Shown: positions 1 through 8,946 of the stretch, piece after piece
How positions within the stretch are numbered: position 1 is the stretch's first letter
How the letters are laid out: each line of letters begins with the position of its first letter
From: Mesorhizobium sp. 131-2-1
GTDB lineage: Bacteria > Pseudomonadota > Alphaproteobacteria > Rhizobiales > Rhizobiaceae
Length of the DNA: 64,000 nucleotides
Assembly: GCF_016756535.1 (NCBI RefSeq)
Contig: NZ_AP023247.1
Location: forward strand, 4,774,501-4,838,500
Direction: 5' to 3'
Notes under the pieces: model-generated
What the model was told of the DNA's origin: nothing
Database searches by the model: none
Seen by the model: only the letters and a program-made list of their open reading frames with translations
Made by a program: the position numbers and the translations under genes

Positions 1-200
1 CGCGCCTCGACGCCCTCACGCGGCAGGTTCATCTTGTCGTGGTAGTTGTGGCGCAGGCCGACAAAGGCCGGATTGAAGACCTCGCCATGCATCACCATCC
101 CGTCATACTGGTTGAGATGACGGTTGAGCGCCTGGGATCCGGTCCTCGGCGAGGCGATAAGCACGAACTTTTGGCAAGATTGCATTCGCACGAGGCTCAT
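1..200 (-). CDS. sulfotransferase-family protein, N-terminal part (runs off the window)
   Basis: Only the first 66 codons are inside the window. The reverse-strand reading is open and begins MSLVRMQSCQKFVLIASPRT, continuing GSQALNRHLNQYDGMVMHGE. The SPRTGSQ segment close to the N terminus matches the 5'-phosphosulfate-binding loop by which sulfotransferases (Stf0/NodH-like and related families) hold PAPS. I infer transfer of sulfate to a glycan or lipid, which fits the glycosyltransferases on the other side of the neighbouring secreted protein. The start is uncertain: the ATG used has no strong ribosome-binding site, and a second in-frame ATG lies five codons later. Substrate and full domain content cannot be judged from this fragment. 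Confidence 0.65.
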   Translation of the reverse strand, partial: MSLVRMQSCQKFVLIASPRTGSQALNRHLNQYDGMVMHGEVFNPAFVGLRHNYHDKMNLPREGVEA

Positions 201-272
201 GAGGACGAAGACGGCTGCGAAAATACACCAACGACCCCTTGGATCAATTGCGAGCCGCCGCGGCGTGAATCG

Positions 273-306
273 GCGATGGCGGGCGCTGCTCAGCGCCCGC
301 CATCGC
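273..306. terminator. 16-bp perfect hairpin downstream of the secreted ClpP-like gene
   Basis: GCGATGGCGGGCGCTG pairs perfectly with CAGCGCCCGCCATCGC across a 2-base loop. It sits about 30 bases past the stop codon of the leftward gene ending at 334. There is no T-run, so it is either a weak or Rho-assisted terminator or an mRNA 3'-end stabiliser. Confidence 0.5.
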
Positions 307-333
307 GATGCTTTTCAACACTGGTTCGCGGGA

Positions 334-852
334 TCAGCCTCCGCGCAGCCGGGTCGGACCGAGGCTGGCGATGGTCGTGCTCCGCTGCTCGGAAGGACAT
401 GTCGGCAGGAAGCGGCTAGCATCGGCGTAGGTCATCGTGGCGATGGAACCCTTCAGCCCGCCGCGCTTGGCGATCCAGCCGCGAACCCAGCCGGGATAGT
501 TCTTCATCATGAAATTGGCGGCCACCTGGTTGCCCCGTGCGCCGGCGCCATACGGCAGGTGAAAGCCGAACGACGCGCGCTGCGTGATGCAGACCTTGCT
601 CCTGGGCATCGACAGATACAGCGTGCAGGCCGAGTCGCACGCGCCGCTGAAGCGCACGAAGGTGCCGCTGCGGCGCATCTTCAGCGCACGGATGGCATAG
701 TCGATCACGTAGCCGCCGCGATCGCCGCTGATCGTCTTGACGTTGGCACTGCCAAGGTTGATGCGCGGCCGCATCAGTTCGCCTGCGGAACTCGCCGAGA
801 CCATGGCGCCCATTACGGCGAGCGCACCGAGAAACTTCATTGTCGTTTTCAT
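334..852 (-). CDS. secreted hypothetical protein with ClpP/crotonase-like (COG3904-type) motif
   Basis: 172 residues. An N-terminal signal peptide (MKTTMKFLGALAVMGAMVSA) is followed by a region that reads SGACDSACTLYLSMP and later GFHLPYG. This pattern (a serine- and cysteine-rich SGxCxSACT turn followed by GFH) is typical of small rhizobial periplasmic proteins annotated as COG3904-like with a ClpP/crotonase-type fold. Whether they are active peptidases is not established. The start is supported by GGAGG seven bases upstream. The two cysteines in the motif plus one later could form a disulfide in the periplasm. It sits between the sulfotransferase fragment and the glycosyltransferases. Its role is unknown and no specific substrate is claimed. 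Confidence 0.7.
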   Translation of the reverse strand: MKTTMKFLGALAVMGAMVSASSAGELMRPRINLGSANVKTISGDRGGYVIDYAIRALKMRRSGTFVRFSGACDSACTLYLSMPRSKVCITQRASFGFHLPYGAGARGNQVAANFMMKNYPGWVRGWIAKRGGLKGSIATMTYADASRFLPTCPSEQRSTTIASLGPTRLRGG

Positions 853-1086
853 TTGCGCCTCCTGCTATGCCGTCAATGACTAGCCGGGAGCCGTAAACTT
901 TGCTTATGCCGTGTCGCTAAACTTGTAACAGTCGATTGATTGTACAGCCATTTTAGGACCCGCTTGAGGAGTTGGTTTACCGACAGCGCAGAAGCATGAT
1001 CACCAAAAAGTAAACCTGGCGCGGGCATCATGACCGGAGGATTGCGCCGCGGAGGCGCTGGCGGTGGAACTGAACAGGGAATTTCG

Positions 1087-3762
1087 ATGGCCGTTGGTGG
1101 CAAGCAGCTGAGGCCGTTGCAGCCGGAACGCGGGCGGCGCAGCATCTGTGTCGTGACGAGCGTGATCGGCCATCGCGGCGAGGACGACGCGGCCATGGCC
1201 GCGCTGGCTAGGCTGTTCGCCGAAGACGGCGACGACGTCACCCTGCTTTGGGTACCGGGCCAGGAGGCGCCATCTTCCCAAGCGGTGGCGGCGCACCGCG
1301 ACGCGCTGGAGGCGACATCGGTCCGGCTGGACGTCCTCGCCAGGTCGGATCAGCTGCTTCCCTCGCTGGCGACGCCGGAGAGCCGCTCGGCCGCCTTGCT
1401 GCACTATCTCGAGCGGTCCGGCCACGACCTGGTCTACGCGCCGCTCGAGGGCGGACTGCCCTATTTCACCTTGCTCGCGGCCGAGACGGCGGCGTTCGCC
1501 GTGCCGCCCATCGTCATCGTCGCCCATGCTCCCGCGGAATGGGAGCTTGAAGCCGACAAGGCATTCATGGGCAGCACCGCGGCGATTGCCGTCGCCTTCA
1601 TGGAGAAATACTGCGCCGAGATGGCCGACAGCACCGTCTGCGCGTCGGCCGCCTTGCGCAAGTGGATGGTGTCGAAGGGCTGGAAGGCCAGGAAGGCTTC
1701 GGTGATCCCGCTGTTGCGGGACGCTGCCGACCAGGCCGGCCCACTGCTGTCGACCGGCAAGGGAAGCGCTGGCGAGCTCGTCGTGCTGGCCGGGTGGCGG
1801 AATCGCGATGGCCTGACGCTGCTGTGCGATGCGCTGGACGTCCTTGCGCCGACGGCGCCCAAGGACTTGACGATCACCGCCTTCGGCCCGTTCGGCAAGA
1901 TCATGGGCGAGCATAGCGGCGGACTGCTTGTGCGGCGCGCCGAGCAATGGCCGTTCAGGCTCAACCTTGTGCCGAATGCGGACCTGAACACAGGGCTCGA
2001 CCGCGCCGCCAGGACCGGGGCGCTTGCGGTCGTTCCCGCGCGGGCCGCATCGACCGGCGCGGCCGTCGCCGCCTGTATCGAGGCGGGGTTGCCGGTCGTT
2101 GCGACCAATGTCGGCGCGAACGCCGAGGCCTGGGTGGTGGAGGCCGGCCAGCCCGGGCTGGTCGACCCCGATCCCGCCGCGCTGGCGCAGGCGATCACGG
2201 CGGCGCTCGGCAGCCCGCCGCGTCCGCGGCGGATCGACCGCCTGCGCCAAAATCGCCAGGCCTGGCTGGATACGCGCGATCCGTCGCGCAAGCGGGCCCG
2301 CAAGGGCGCCGGACCATCGCCGCTGGTTTCGATCGTCATGGCCCACCGCAACCGGCCGTCCTATGTCAAACAGGCGATCGCCGCGGTAGAGGCGCAGACC
2401 TATGCGAATCTGGAGCTGGTGCTGGTCGATGACGGCAGCGACCAGGACGAAGCCAGGCGACTGCTGGACGCGCTGGAGCCGGGCTTCCGCCAACGCGGGT
2501 GGAAGATCCTGCGTCGGCCGCACCGACATCTCGGCGCGGCGCGAAACGCCGGCGTCCGCGCCGCGCGAGGCGAGTTGCTCCTGTTCGTCGACGACGACAA
2601 CGCGCTGTTCCCGGAAGCGGTGGAGCATTTCGTGCGCGCCATGTCGGCATCTGCCGCGGACATCTGCACCGCGTTCCAGCTGATCTTCTACGAGGACAGC
2701 GTGCCCGAGGACCGGGGCGATGGGCTGATCCAATATCTGCCGCTCGGCGGTCCCGACGCGCTCGGCCTGATCCACAACGTCTATGGCGACGCCAATGCGA
2801 TGGTGCGCCGGTCGGTCTTCGAGCGCATCGGATACCTGGTCGAAGAGCCGGGCTACGCCATGCACGACTGGGAATTCTTCGCACGAGCCTCGCTTGCCGG
2901 GCTGAAGATCAGGCCGATCCCGAAGCCGCTCTACTGGTACCGCTCGAAACCGGACGGCATGTTCCGGACGTCGAACTGGTACGACAATCGCCGCCCCGTC
3001 CTGAAGACATTTGGCTCGCGCCAGTTCGATGGCGCCGCGCTGCTCCATCAGTTGGCCATCGCCCAGAACACGGCACGGTCCGAAATCGAGAGCGCGCGCG
3101 AGAACCTGCGGTACAGGCCCGCCTATCGAGACCATCTGGAGCTCTGCGCCCTCGAGCCGAACAGCGATGCGGCCCTGCAGAAACTGGCGGGCATCGCCAA
3201 CCGGGTGGGTCGCAGCGAAACCGCGGCCGGCCTGCTTGGACGGCCCGCCGCCACTCGCCTCGACGCCGCTGAGCGTACCGGCGACGGCGGCGGTCCAACC
3301 GCCCTCGCTCACGAAGTGCTGAAGACCGCCCGGCTGCTGACGCCGCGCGTGTCGGCCTTGCCGCTGCTGCTTGTCGCGCCGGATGGCGGCGGGGTGTTTC
3401 TGCGCCCCCACACGGACGGCGCGGTCGCCGCGTCGCTTGACCATCAGTTTCCGGCTTTCTTCCGGAGCATCGAGGCAACGGTCGAAATCGCGCATGCCGA
3501 CGCGCCGGCACTGGACTTCGCGCTTGCGCTTGCCCGCCCCGATCAGACCATAGACTGGCATGGGGACATCGCCGGGCAGACCCTCGCCTTCTCAGGTTGG
3601 ACGACCGTCGCGGACAAATTCATGCGCCGTAGCCTGGTGGCGACCCTTCGTGTACGGCGCAAAATGCCGCTCTCGATCATGCTTGCGGTCCGATTCGCCG
3701 GAAGCCCCAACGGCTCCCCGACCAACGCTTTCTTTCGGACGCTGACACTGATCGGCGACTAG
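1087..3762 (+). CDS. large two-domain glycosyltransferase (GT4-like plus GT2) with C-terminal beta module
   Basis: 891 residues from the ATG preceded by AGGGA six bases upstream; an earlier in-frame ATG exists but has a weaker context. Residues about 20-380 resemble a GT-B (GT4-like) glycosyltransferase, starting SICVVTSVIG and containing APLEGGLPY and GEHSGGL. Residues about 410-640 are a GT-A family 2 domain, with PLVSIVMAHRNRPSY, VLVDDGSDQ and the metal/nucleotide-sugar motif LFVDDDNALFP near residue 500. The last 130 residues form a separate module (LLLVAPDGGGVFLRPHTDG to the end) that also closes the paralogue at 5462. The protein probably polymerises or decorates a surface polysaccharide from the cytoplasmic side; donor and acceptor are unknown. 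No signal peptide or membrane segment is evident. Confidence 0.85.
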   Translation: MAVGGKQLRPLQPERGRRSICVVTSVIGHRGEDDAAMAALARLFAEDGDDVTLLWVPGQEAPSSQAVAAHRDALEATSVRLDVLARSDQLLPSLATPESRSAALLHYLERSGHDLVYAPLEGGLPYFTLLAAETAAFAVPPIVIVAHAPAEWELEADKAFMGSTAAIAVAFMEKYCAEMADSTVCASAALRKWMVSKGWKARKASVIPLLRDAADQAGPLLSTGKGSAGELVVLAGWRNRDGLTLLCDALDVLAPTAPKDLTITAFGPFGKIMGEHSGGLLVRRAEQWPFRLNLVPNADLNTGLDRAARTGALAVVPARAASTGAAVAACIEAGLPVVATNVGANAEAWVVEAGQPGLVDPDPAALAQAITAALGSPPRPRRIDRLRQNRQAWLDTRDPSRKRARKGAGPSPLVSIVMAHRNRPSYVKQAIAAVEAQTYANLELVLVDDGSDQDEARRLLDALEPGFRQRGWKILRRPHRHLGAARNAGVRAARGELLLFVDDDNALFPEAVEHFVRAMSASAADICTAFQLIFYEDSVPEDRGDGLIQYLPLGGPDALGLIHNVYGDANAMVRRSVFERIGYLVEEPGYAMHDWEFFARASLAGLKIRPIPKPLYWYRSKPDGMFRTSNWYDNRRPVLKTFGSRQFDGAALLHQLAIAQNTARSEIESARENLRYRPAYRDHLELCALEPNSDAALQKLAGIANRVGRSETAAGLLGRPAATRLDAAERTGDGGGPTALAHEVLKTARLLTPRVSALPLLLVAPDGGGVFLRPHTDGAVAASLDHQFPAFFRSIEATVEIAHADAPALDFALALARPDQTIDWHGDIAGQTLAFSGWTTVADKFMRRSLVATLRVRRKMPLSIMLAVRFAGSPNGSPTNAFFRTLTLIGD

Positions 3763-3862
3763 ACCGCGTCGCGCGGAAACGGATTCCGTCGACGCGCTTC
3801 AAGCCTTTGTTTTCATGTATGTCGTTTTCCCAAAAACCGCTGCACGCTTTTGCGCGACATGC
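3763..3862. repeat. rhizobial intergenic palindromic repeat (GCGTCGCGCGGAA type)
   Basis: Immediately after the stop codon the sequence folds as GCGTCG-CGGAA / TTCCG-CGACGC. A second stretch follows that includes GTCGTTTTCCCAAAAACCGC and CGCGACATGC. From memory this is a high-copy extragenic element of Mesorhizobium genomes. It may act as an mRNA 3'-end structure for the glycosyltransferase gene. Confidence 0.6.
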
Positions 3863-3930
3863 GGTGCGTCCGCCGCGGATCCGGCCGTTAACCTTGCGCC
3901 AGGATGGGGCCCGGCACACGGCTGATATGG

Positions 3931-3959
3931 TTGACAAATTGCTAACAAAACAATAATTT
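3931..3959 (+). promoter_or_regulatory. sigma70-type promoter for the 95-residue secreted protein
   Basis: TTGACA and TAATTT are separated by 17 bases in a locally AT-rich stretch (TTGACAAATTGCTAACAAAA). The downstream start codon follows after about 30 bases with AAGGGG as ribosome-binding site. This is one of the best consensus promoters visible in the window. Confidence 0.6.
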
Positions 3960-3989
3960 CAACGTGGTGCGTGGTGTAAGGGGCTAGTT

Positions 3990-4277
3990 ATGCGTAAGAT
4001 CCAATCGCTACTATTGGGTGGGCTTAGTATTCTTGGCGTGAGCGTCGCTTTCACTGGCGGGGCGCAGGCGCAATTCGAAGTCGGGGTCAAGGAGGCCGAG
4101 CTCGCTTGTGAGCAGGCCCTGAAGATCGGCACGATCGAGGCGCTCGAGGACTATCTGCATCGTTATCCGAATGCTCCGACGGCCTGCAAGGCGCTTGCGC
4201 TGAACACGCTGGCTCAGTTCGGTCCGAATGGCCACGACGGAGACCATGGAGACGGTGGCGGCGGCTACGGCGGATAA
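3990..4277 (+). CDS. small secreted protein with Gly/His-rich tail
   Basis: 95 residues. A clear signal peptide (MRKIQSLLLGGLSILGVSVA, cut near AQAQ) precedes a short mature domain with two cysteines (AELACEQALKIGT and NAPTACKALALN) and a low-complexity glycine/aspartate/histidine tail (GHDGDHGDGGGGYGG). AAGGGG lies at a suitable distance and a good sigma70-like promoter is upstream. The mature part resembles small periplasmic proteins common in rhizobia, with no function I can assign. Its position among the glycosyltransferases suggests an envelope role, but this is inference from neighbourhood only. Confidence 0.75.
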   Translation: MRKIQSLLLGGLSILGVSVAFTGGAQAQFEVGVKEAELACEQALKIGTIEALEDYLHRYPNAPTACKALALNTLAQFGPNGHDGDHGDGGGGYGG

Positions 4278-4314
4278 CATCTGCCGCAACTTTCCGTTCA
4301 ATCGACTGCCACGT

Positions 4315-5319
4315 TCAAGTGGCCGCGCCTTGGCGCGGCCTCGATGCGTTGGATACGGATGCGGCATATCGATCCGAGGTTCTCATCCAGCCGAGCTCCA
4401 CAAGTTGCGCGGCGTCACGGTAGCGAACGGAGCGCGGGTCCCGGAGCGACAGTTTCGGATCGCGCTCCAATGCCTCCATGTAGGCGGCGCGCTCCTCCAG
4501 CGTCTTTTCTTTGAGCTGCGTGTTCTCGCTCAGCGACGACGCTGATTTCTGGCGGAAACCCCAGACGAATTTGAAATGCAGCAGCGCGACGCGGAGCTCG
4601 CTGAACTGGACTTTGCTGATCGTGTGTTGCGCCACATGATAGCGCCTGCCCCGCTCCCATCGCACGATCGGCACCTTGGTCAGACATGGTGGGAAGGTCT
4701 GCTTGAACCGGCCGTGCCAGAAGACGCGCTCCCTGACGCCACCGAACATCTGCTGCGGAGGGTACTTGCCGTCACGCGCCCGCAGCCAACCCGGTTCCGG
4801 ATCGAAATACGGTGAGGCCTCGATAAGCGGGATCGTGCCGTCATAGTTGCCCTCCGCCAGCGGGCCGTCTGCGTACATGTCGATCATGGAGCCGATGACC
4901 GCGTCGGCGCCGGTCGAGTCGAGATAGTCGCAAAGCCAATGCAGGCCAACCCGCTCGAAATCCGGGTAGACCAGCAATTCGTCGGCGTCGATCGAGAGGC
5001 ACCAGTGGCCAGTGCCAAAGACGTTCATCAGCGTGTTGATCCAACGCGGCGGATCGATGTTCTCGGCGAAGTGCGATCCTTCCGTATGGAAGCAATGGCT
5101 GTCCGGCTGTTCCAGGATCAGTTCGAGCGTCCCGTCCGTGGAGCCATTGTCGAGGAAGAAGAAACGATCGACGCCGAGACCGCGATAGTGATCGAGAAGC
5201 TTGGGCAGCAGCGTCGCTTCATTGCGCAGTCCGACAAAGCACAGGATCTCGCCCTTGCTTACGTCGATCGGCCTATCATCGAGCCGTTCGAGGTGTTTCG
5301 GAGATCGATGGTCAAGCAT
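4315..5319 (-). CDS. glycosyltransferase family 2-like protein (Glyco_tranf_2_4 type)
   Basis: 334 residues, cytoplasmic, no signal peptide. The N-terminal GT-A core reads GEILCFVGLRNEATLLPKLL, then RFFFLDNGSTDGTLELI and the acidic motif SIDADELLVYP (D-x-D) near residue 112, which would bind the metal and sugar nucleotide. The pattern RNEA...DNGSTDGT...DADE is typical of the PF13704-like family often found in capsule, LPS or exopolysaccharide loci. It lies on the opposite strand between two giant glycosyltransferases, so the three probably act on the same surface glycan. The ribosome-binding site is weak and the start could be a few codons away. The sugar transferred is not predictable. Confidence 0.8.
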   Translation of the reverse strand: MLDHRSPKHLERLDDRPIDVSKGEILCFVGLRNEATLLPKLLDHYRGLGVDRFFFLDNGSTDGTLELILEQPDSHCFHTEGSHFAENIDPPRWINTLMNVFGTGHWCLSIDADELLVYPDFERVGLHWLCDYLDSTGADAVIGSMIDMYADGPLAEGNYDGTIPLIEASPYFDPEPGWLRARDGKYPPQQMFGGVRERVFWHGRFKQTFPPCLTKVPIVRWERGRRYHVAQHTISKVQFSELRVALLHFKFVWGFRQKSASSLSENTQLKEKTLEERAAYMEALERDPKLSLRDPRSVRYRDAAQLVELGWMRTSDRYAASVSNASRPRQGAAT

Positions 5320-5461
5320 CCGAGCGTCATGATCCGGGTTACGCGAAACGGGGTGAGGTATTGCGGCTCCGCGAACCGATTATCCCCGCGAGACAATTAT
5401 CAAAGTGTTATCCTACTGTTGGCAAGACTGTCCGCTGCGGCTGATGATCAAGGGGGACTGA

Positions 5462-8400
5462 TTGAGCATTGGTTCTAAGGTAGGCGCGACGCCCAACGGC
5501 AAGCGACAGGTAAGCCAGAAGCCCCGCAATGTATGCGTCGTATCAGAGGTCGAGTTCGGTTCGATTGTGACCGCCGATCCGGGATCGGCGACCTACGCGC
5601 TGGCGCAACACCTTGCGGTAACCGGCGATACGGTCACGCTGCTCTGGGTGCAGAACCCGATCGGCAGCCAGCCCGACGAGCAGGAGATCGCCAGGCTCGG
5701 AAAATGGTGCTTCGACAATTTCCTGGTGCGGCTTGAATTGCTGCCGCAGTCGCCCGAGCTGCTGCGCGGCCTGGATTCGAGCGACAAGCACTCGGTGGCC
5801 GTCTACCACTATCTCAAGCAGAACGCATTCGACGTCGTCTACTTCGCGCTCGAGGGCGGCCTGGCGCATTTCCCGACCGTTGCCAAGCGCACCGGGGTCT
5901 TTCCCGATCCTCCCGCGATCGTCGTGCTCGCCCACGAACCGCTGATGTGGAAGCTGCAGGCCAATGGCCAGGCGGTCGAGCGCAAGGAGCAGATGACCAT
6001 CGCGCATATGGAAAGGACATCGGCGGAGACCTGCGACCATCTCGTGGTCACCGGCCAGTCGCTGCTCGACTGGATGACCAAGGCAGGCTGGAACCTGCCC
6101 GCCAGCCGCCACGTCGCCGCCCCGCTCGTGCCTGAGGAATGGCGTTCGAACTTCCACTCCGACCACTATTGGCGGCGGCAGCGGCTCACCACCGAAATCA
6201 TTCATTTCTCAGGCACCGAGTCGCGCGGCGGGCTGACATTGTTTTGCGATGCGCTCGATCATCTGGCCGACAGCGGCGTCACCGACCTGGCGGTGACGGT
6301 CGTCGGCGCATTCGGCCATGTGCTCGGCGAGCATTCGGGTGGCATGATCGTCCGGCGCGCGCGGCAATGGCCGTTCAAACTGAAGCTGCTGCCTATTCGT
6401 GACGAACCCGATATCTTCCGATATCTGCGGCAGAGCCACGCGCTGGTGGCGATTACGCACGCGGCCGCGCAGCTTCCGATGGACGCTGTCGCATGCCTCG
6501 ACGAGGAGATCCCTTTCGTCGCCACGGACGTCGGCAGCATACGTGACATGCTGCACCCGAAGTCGGCCGACGCCGTCATGATGGAGGCGTCCGCGTCCGC
6601 CATCGCGGCCAGGATCGCGGTGGTGCTGCAAAGCGGCACGATCAGCCCGGCCAAGCCGCTGCACGGGCGTGCGGCGCGCGAGAAGGCCTGGAGCCGGCTG
6701 CACGCGAAATTCCGCCGCGAGCCGCGCAAGGCCGCGGCGCGGCGAAGCCGGCCGCCACTGGTGTCGATCATCACCGCCCACTACAACCGGGCGCGGCTGC
6801 TGCCGCAGGCGATTGCCTCGGTTCGGCGCCAGGACTATCCCAACATCGAATTGATCGTCGTCGATGACGGCAGCACCGATCCTGACGCGATCGAACTTTT
6901 GGCCGAGCTCGAACCGGAGTTCGAGCAGCGCGGCTGGCGGATCATCCGACAGAAGAATGGCTTCCTCGGCAAGGCGCGCAACACCGGCATCCGCGCCGCC
7001 AAGGGCTCGCTGATCCTGTTCCTGGACGACGACAACGCACTCTTCCCGAACGCGGTCAGTACATTCGTCTCGGGCATGCAGAATTCCGGCGCCGACATCT
7101 GCACGACCTTCGCCAAATGGCTGAACGAGCCCTTCGTGCCACCGGATACGAAGAGCGGCTACATGCTCTACTTTCCGGTCGGAGGTCCGCCTGACATCGC
7201 CCTGATCACCAATCCCTATGGCGATGCCAATGCGATGTTCCGGCGCGAGGTGTTCGACAAGGTCGGCTACCTTAACGAAGAGCGCGGCTTTTCCGCGAGC
7301 GATTGGGAGTTCTTCCTGCGCGCCGATCTGGCGGGTCTCGAGATCGTCACCGTGCCGGAGCCGCTCTATTGGTACCGGTCGGCGCCGACGGGCATGAACC
7401 GGAATGCCGAATGGCTGAGGAATCGCCGGCCGATCATCGAGGTCTTCCGCAAGCACAAATTCGCGCACACGGACATGTTCGTGCAGCTCGGCATAAGCTC
7501 GAATACCGCCAATCATGAAAAGGACCTCAACCTCTGGAACCTTGAGCTGCGCGTCAAGGACGAGCGCTATCTCCGGCTGAGCTCGGGGCCCGCCAACGCG
7601 GCCGATGCAATGCAGCTGCTGGCCGAGATCGCGGCTCGCGAGGGCAGACCGGACACCGCGATCTCGCTGCTCGCCCATGCCGGCCGGTCCGACTTCACGC
7701 TCGGCGTCGTCGACATGCTCAGCGCCGCGGCCGACGAGACCGTGCCGGAGCTGCATTCCTCGCTTTACCGCGAGCAGTACCTCTCCGCCGAGCCGCTGCG
7801 CCTTGCTCATGTCGCTTCGCATCCCGATGCCGGCACGGATTTGCTGAGCTATGTCGAACGATCGCCGGACCAGCTGTTTCTCGAAGCAAGGGGCGGCAAC
7901 GTGACGATGGCCCTGCTGAAGGGCGTCTGTCCGCCGGGCGTCATCGGCGCAAGCTGCTGGATCTACCTCGACGAGGATCTCACCGGGACGGCGCAATTCC
8001 AGCTCGCGATCGTCGATGCGGAAAACCAGACTTTCGGCGAGCTTGCCAGAATGCTCGACCAGGATGGCGGGAGCGGCTGGGCCGATGTCAGCCGGCCGCA
8101 CGAGCCGCGCGAAATAAGAACGGCCATCAGTTCGCCGGCATCGGGCCGGCGCGATCTTCTGCTCGCAGTCAGATGCGGCGGCGGACGCCCGCAGGCGCGT
8201 GTGCTGGGCGGCTTTTCGAGTATCCAGATCCGCCATGTCGTTTCGGACGGGGCGAGACACCCGCGTCTCAACGCGCCGCAGGAGCGCCGGCGCATGCGCC
8301 GGATTACCAATGACGAAATCAAGCAAGCCTCGCTCGTAACCAACCATCCCTCCGACCTGCCGACGCTGCTCGTCGCCGGCGACGATGGCGGCCTGTTCCT

Positions 8401-8761
8401 GCGGCCGAACACGCATGGCCCGGTTGTCGCGGCCCTCAAGTCGGCTTTCCCGGCTTTTGCCAGAAGCGTCGTCGCCACGGTGGAGATCGCTCATGAGGAG
8501 GCGTCTCCCTTCGAGTTCGCCATCGCGCTGGGCAGGCCGGAGGAAAAACTTTTGTGGAAAGGCGATGCCCCGACCGGTGCCCTCGCCTTCTCCGGATGGA
8601 CACGGGTTTCGCGGCCTTTCGAGCTGCAGGACTTGAAAGTCTCGATCCGGGAGATAGATCGCAAATGGCTGACGATCTACCTGGCCATCCGCCTGCCGCG
8701 AGGCTCCAAGCCGATGCCGTCCAATGCCTTCTGGCGCAAGCTGCTGCTGCTATGGGACTGA
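5462..8761 (+). CDS. giant two-domain glycosyltransferase, paralogue of the 1087 gene
   Basis: 1099 residues from a TTG start with GGGGGA eight bases upstream. Order of domains: GT-B-like region (residues about 20-390; NVCVVSEVEFG, FALEGGLAHFP, GEHSGGMIVRRARQWPFKLK), GT2 region (about 430-650; PLVSIITAHYNRARLL, VVDDGSTDPD, LFLDDDNALFP, YGDANAMFRREV), then two beta-sandwich-like modules (about 797-930 and 968-1099). The last module is shared with the 891-residue paralogue (GGLFLRPN, SGWTRVS, SNAFWRKL); the first of the two is extra here and accounts for most of the length difference. The high similarity in both catalytic halves indicates an old duplication. Likely role is surface polysaccharide assembly. 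Confidence 0.85.
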   Translation: MSIGSKVGATPNGKRQVSQKPRNVCVVSEVEFGSIVTADPGSATYALAQHLAVTGDTVTLLWVQNPIGSQPDEQEIARLGKWCFDNFLVRLELLPQSPELLRGLDSSDKHSVAVYHYLKQNAFDVVYFALEGGLAHFPTVAKRTGVFPDPPAIVVLAHEPLMWKLQANGQAVERKEQMTIAHMERTSAETCDHLVVTGQSLLDWMTKAGWNLPASRHVAAPLVPEEWRSNFHSDHYWRRQRLTTEIIHFSGTESRGGLTLFCDALDHLADSGVTDLAVTVVGAFGHVLGEHSGGMIVRRARQWPFKLKLLPIRDEPDIFRYLRQSHALVAITHAAAQLPMDAVACLDEEIPFVATDVGSIRDMLHPKSADAVMMEASASAIAARIAVVLQSGTISPAKPLHGRAAREKAWSRLHAKFRREPRKAAARRSRPPLVSIITAHYNRARLLPQAIASVRRQDYPNIELIVVDDGSTDPDAIELLAELEPEFEQRGWRIIRQKNGFLGKARNTGIRAAKGSLILFLDDDNALFPNAVSTFVSGMQNSGADICTTFAKWLNEPFVPPDTKSGYMLYFPVGGPPDIALITNPYGDANAMFRREVFDKVGYLNEERGFSASDWEFFLRADLAGLEIVTVPEPLYWYRSAPTGMNRNAEWLRNRRPIIEVFRKHKFAHTDMFVQLGISSNTANHEKDLNLWNLELRVKDERYLRLSSGPANAADAMQLLAEIAAREGRPDTAISLLAHAGRSDFTLGVVDMLSAAADETVPELHSSLYREQYLSAEPLRLAHVASHPDAGTDLLSYVERSPDQLFLEARGGNVTMALLKGVCPPGVIGASCWIYLDEDLTGTAQFQLAIVDAENQTFGELARMLDQDGGSGWADVSRPHEPREIRTAISSPASGRRDLLLAVRCGGGRPQARVLGGFSSIQIRHVVSDGARHPRLNAPQERRRMRRITNDEIKQASLVTNHPSDLPTLLVAGDDGGLFLRPNTHGPVVAALKSAFPAFARSVVATVEIAHEEASPFEFAIALGRPEEKLLWKGDAPTGALAFSGWTRVSRPFELQDLKVSIREIDRKWLTIYLAIRLPRGSKPMPSNAFWRKLLLLWD

Positions 8762-8817
8762 CGAGCACGCCTGCCGCGGTTGCCACCTTGCCGCAGTAAA
8801 GAATGCTGCATTAGACT

Positions 8818-8921
8818 AGAGCGGTTCATCGTTTTCATGGAAACGATGAACCGCTCTATCTCTTTGTTTTTGCGCAATTCCGGACGGAAAACCGTTTCAC
8901 ACTTTTGCTGGAATTGCTCTA
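8818..8921. repeat. rhizobial intergenic mosaic repeat, two palindromes
   Basis: AGAGCGGTTCATCGTTT and AAACGATGAACCGCTCT form a perfect 17-bp stem around a six-base loop. A second palindromic half follows, beginning GCGCAATTCCGGACGGAAAA and ending GGAATTGCTCT. The second half recurs in inverted orientation at 27723. The element sits between two coding genes, as RIME-type elements do. Confidence 0.7.
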
Positions 8922-8946
8922 AGCCGCAGCAGGAGGCGCCAAGACA

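Noticed and set aside
1000..3561. 853-codon open frame antisense to the first glycosyltransferase
   Set aside because: A shadow of a GC-rich gene: no domain similarity, Arg/Ala-rich biased composition, and the forward strand has clear GT motifs.
6209..8494. 761-codon antisense frame in the second glycosyltransferase
   Set aside because: Same reason; opposite strand carries continuous GT2 and GT4-like motifs.
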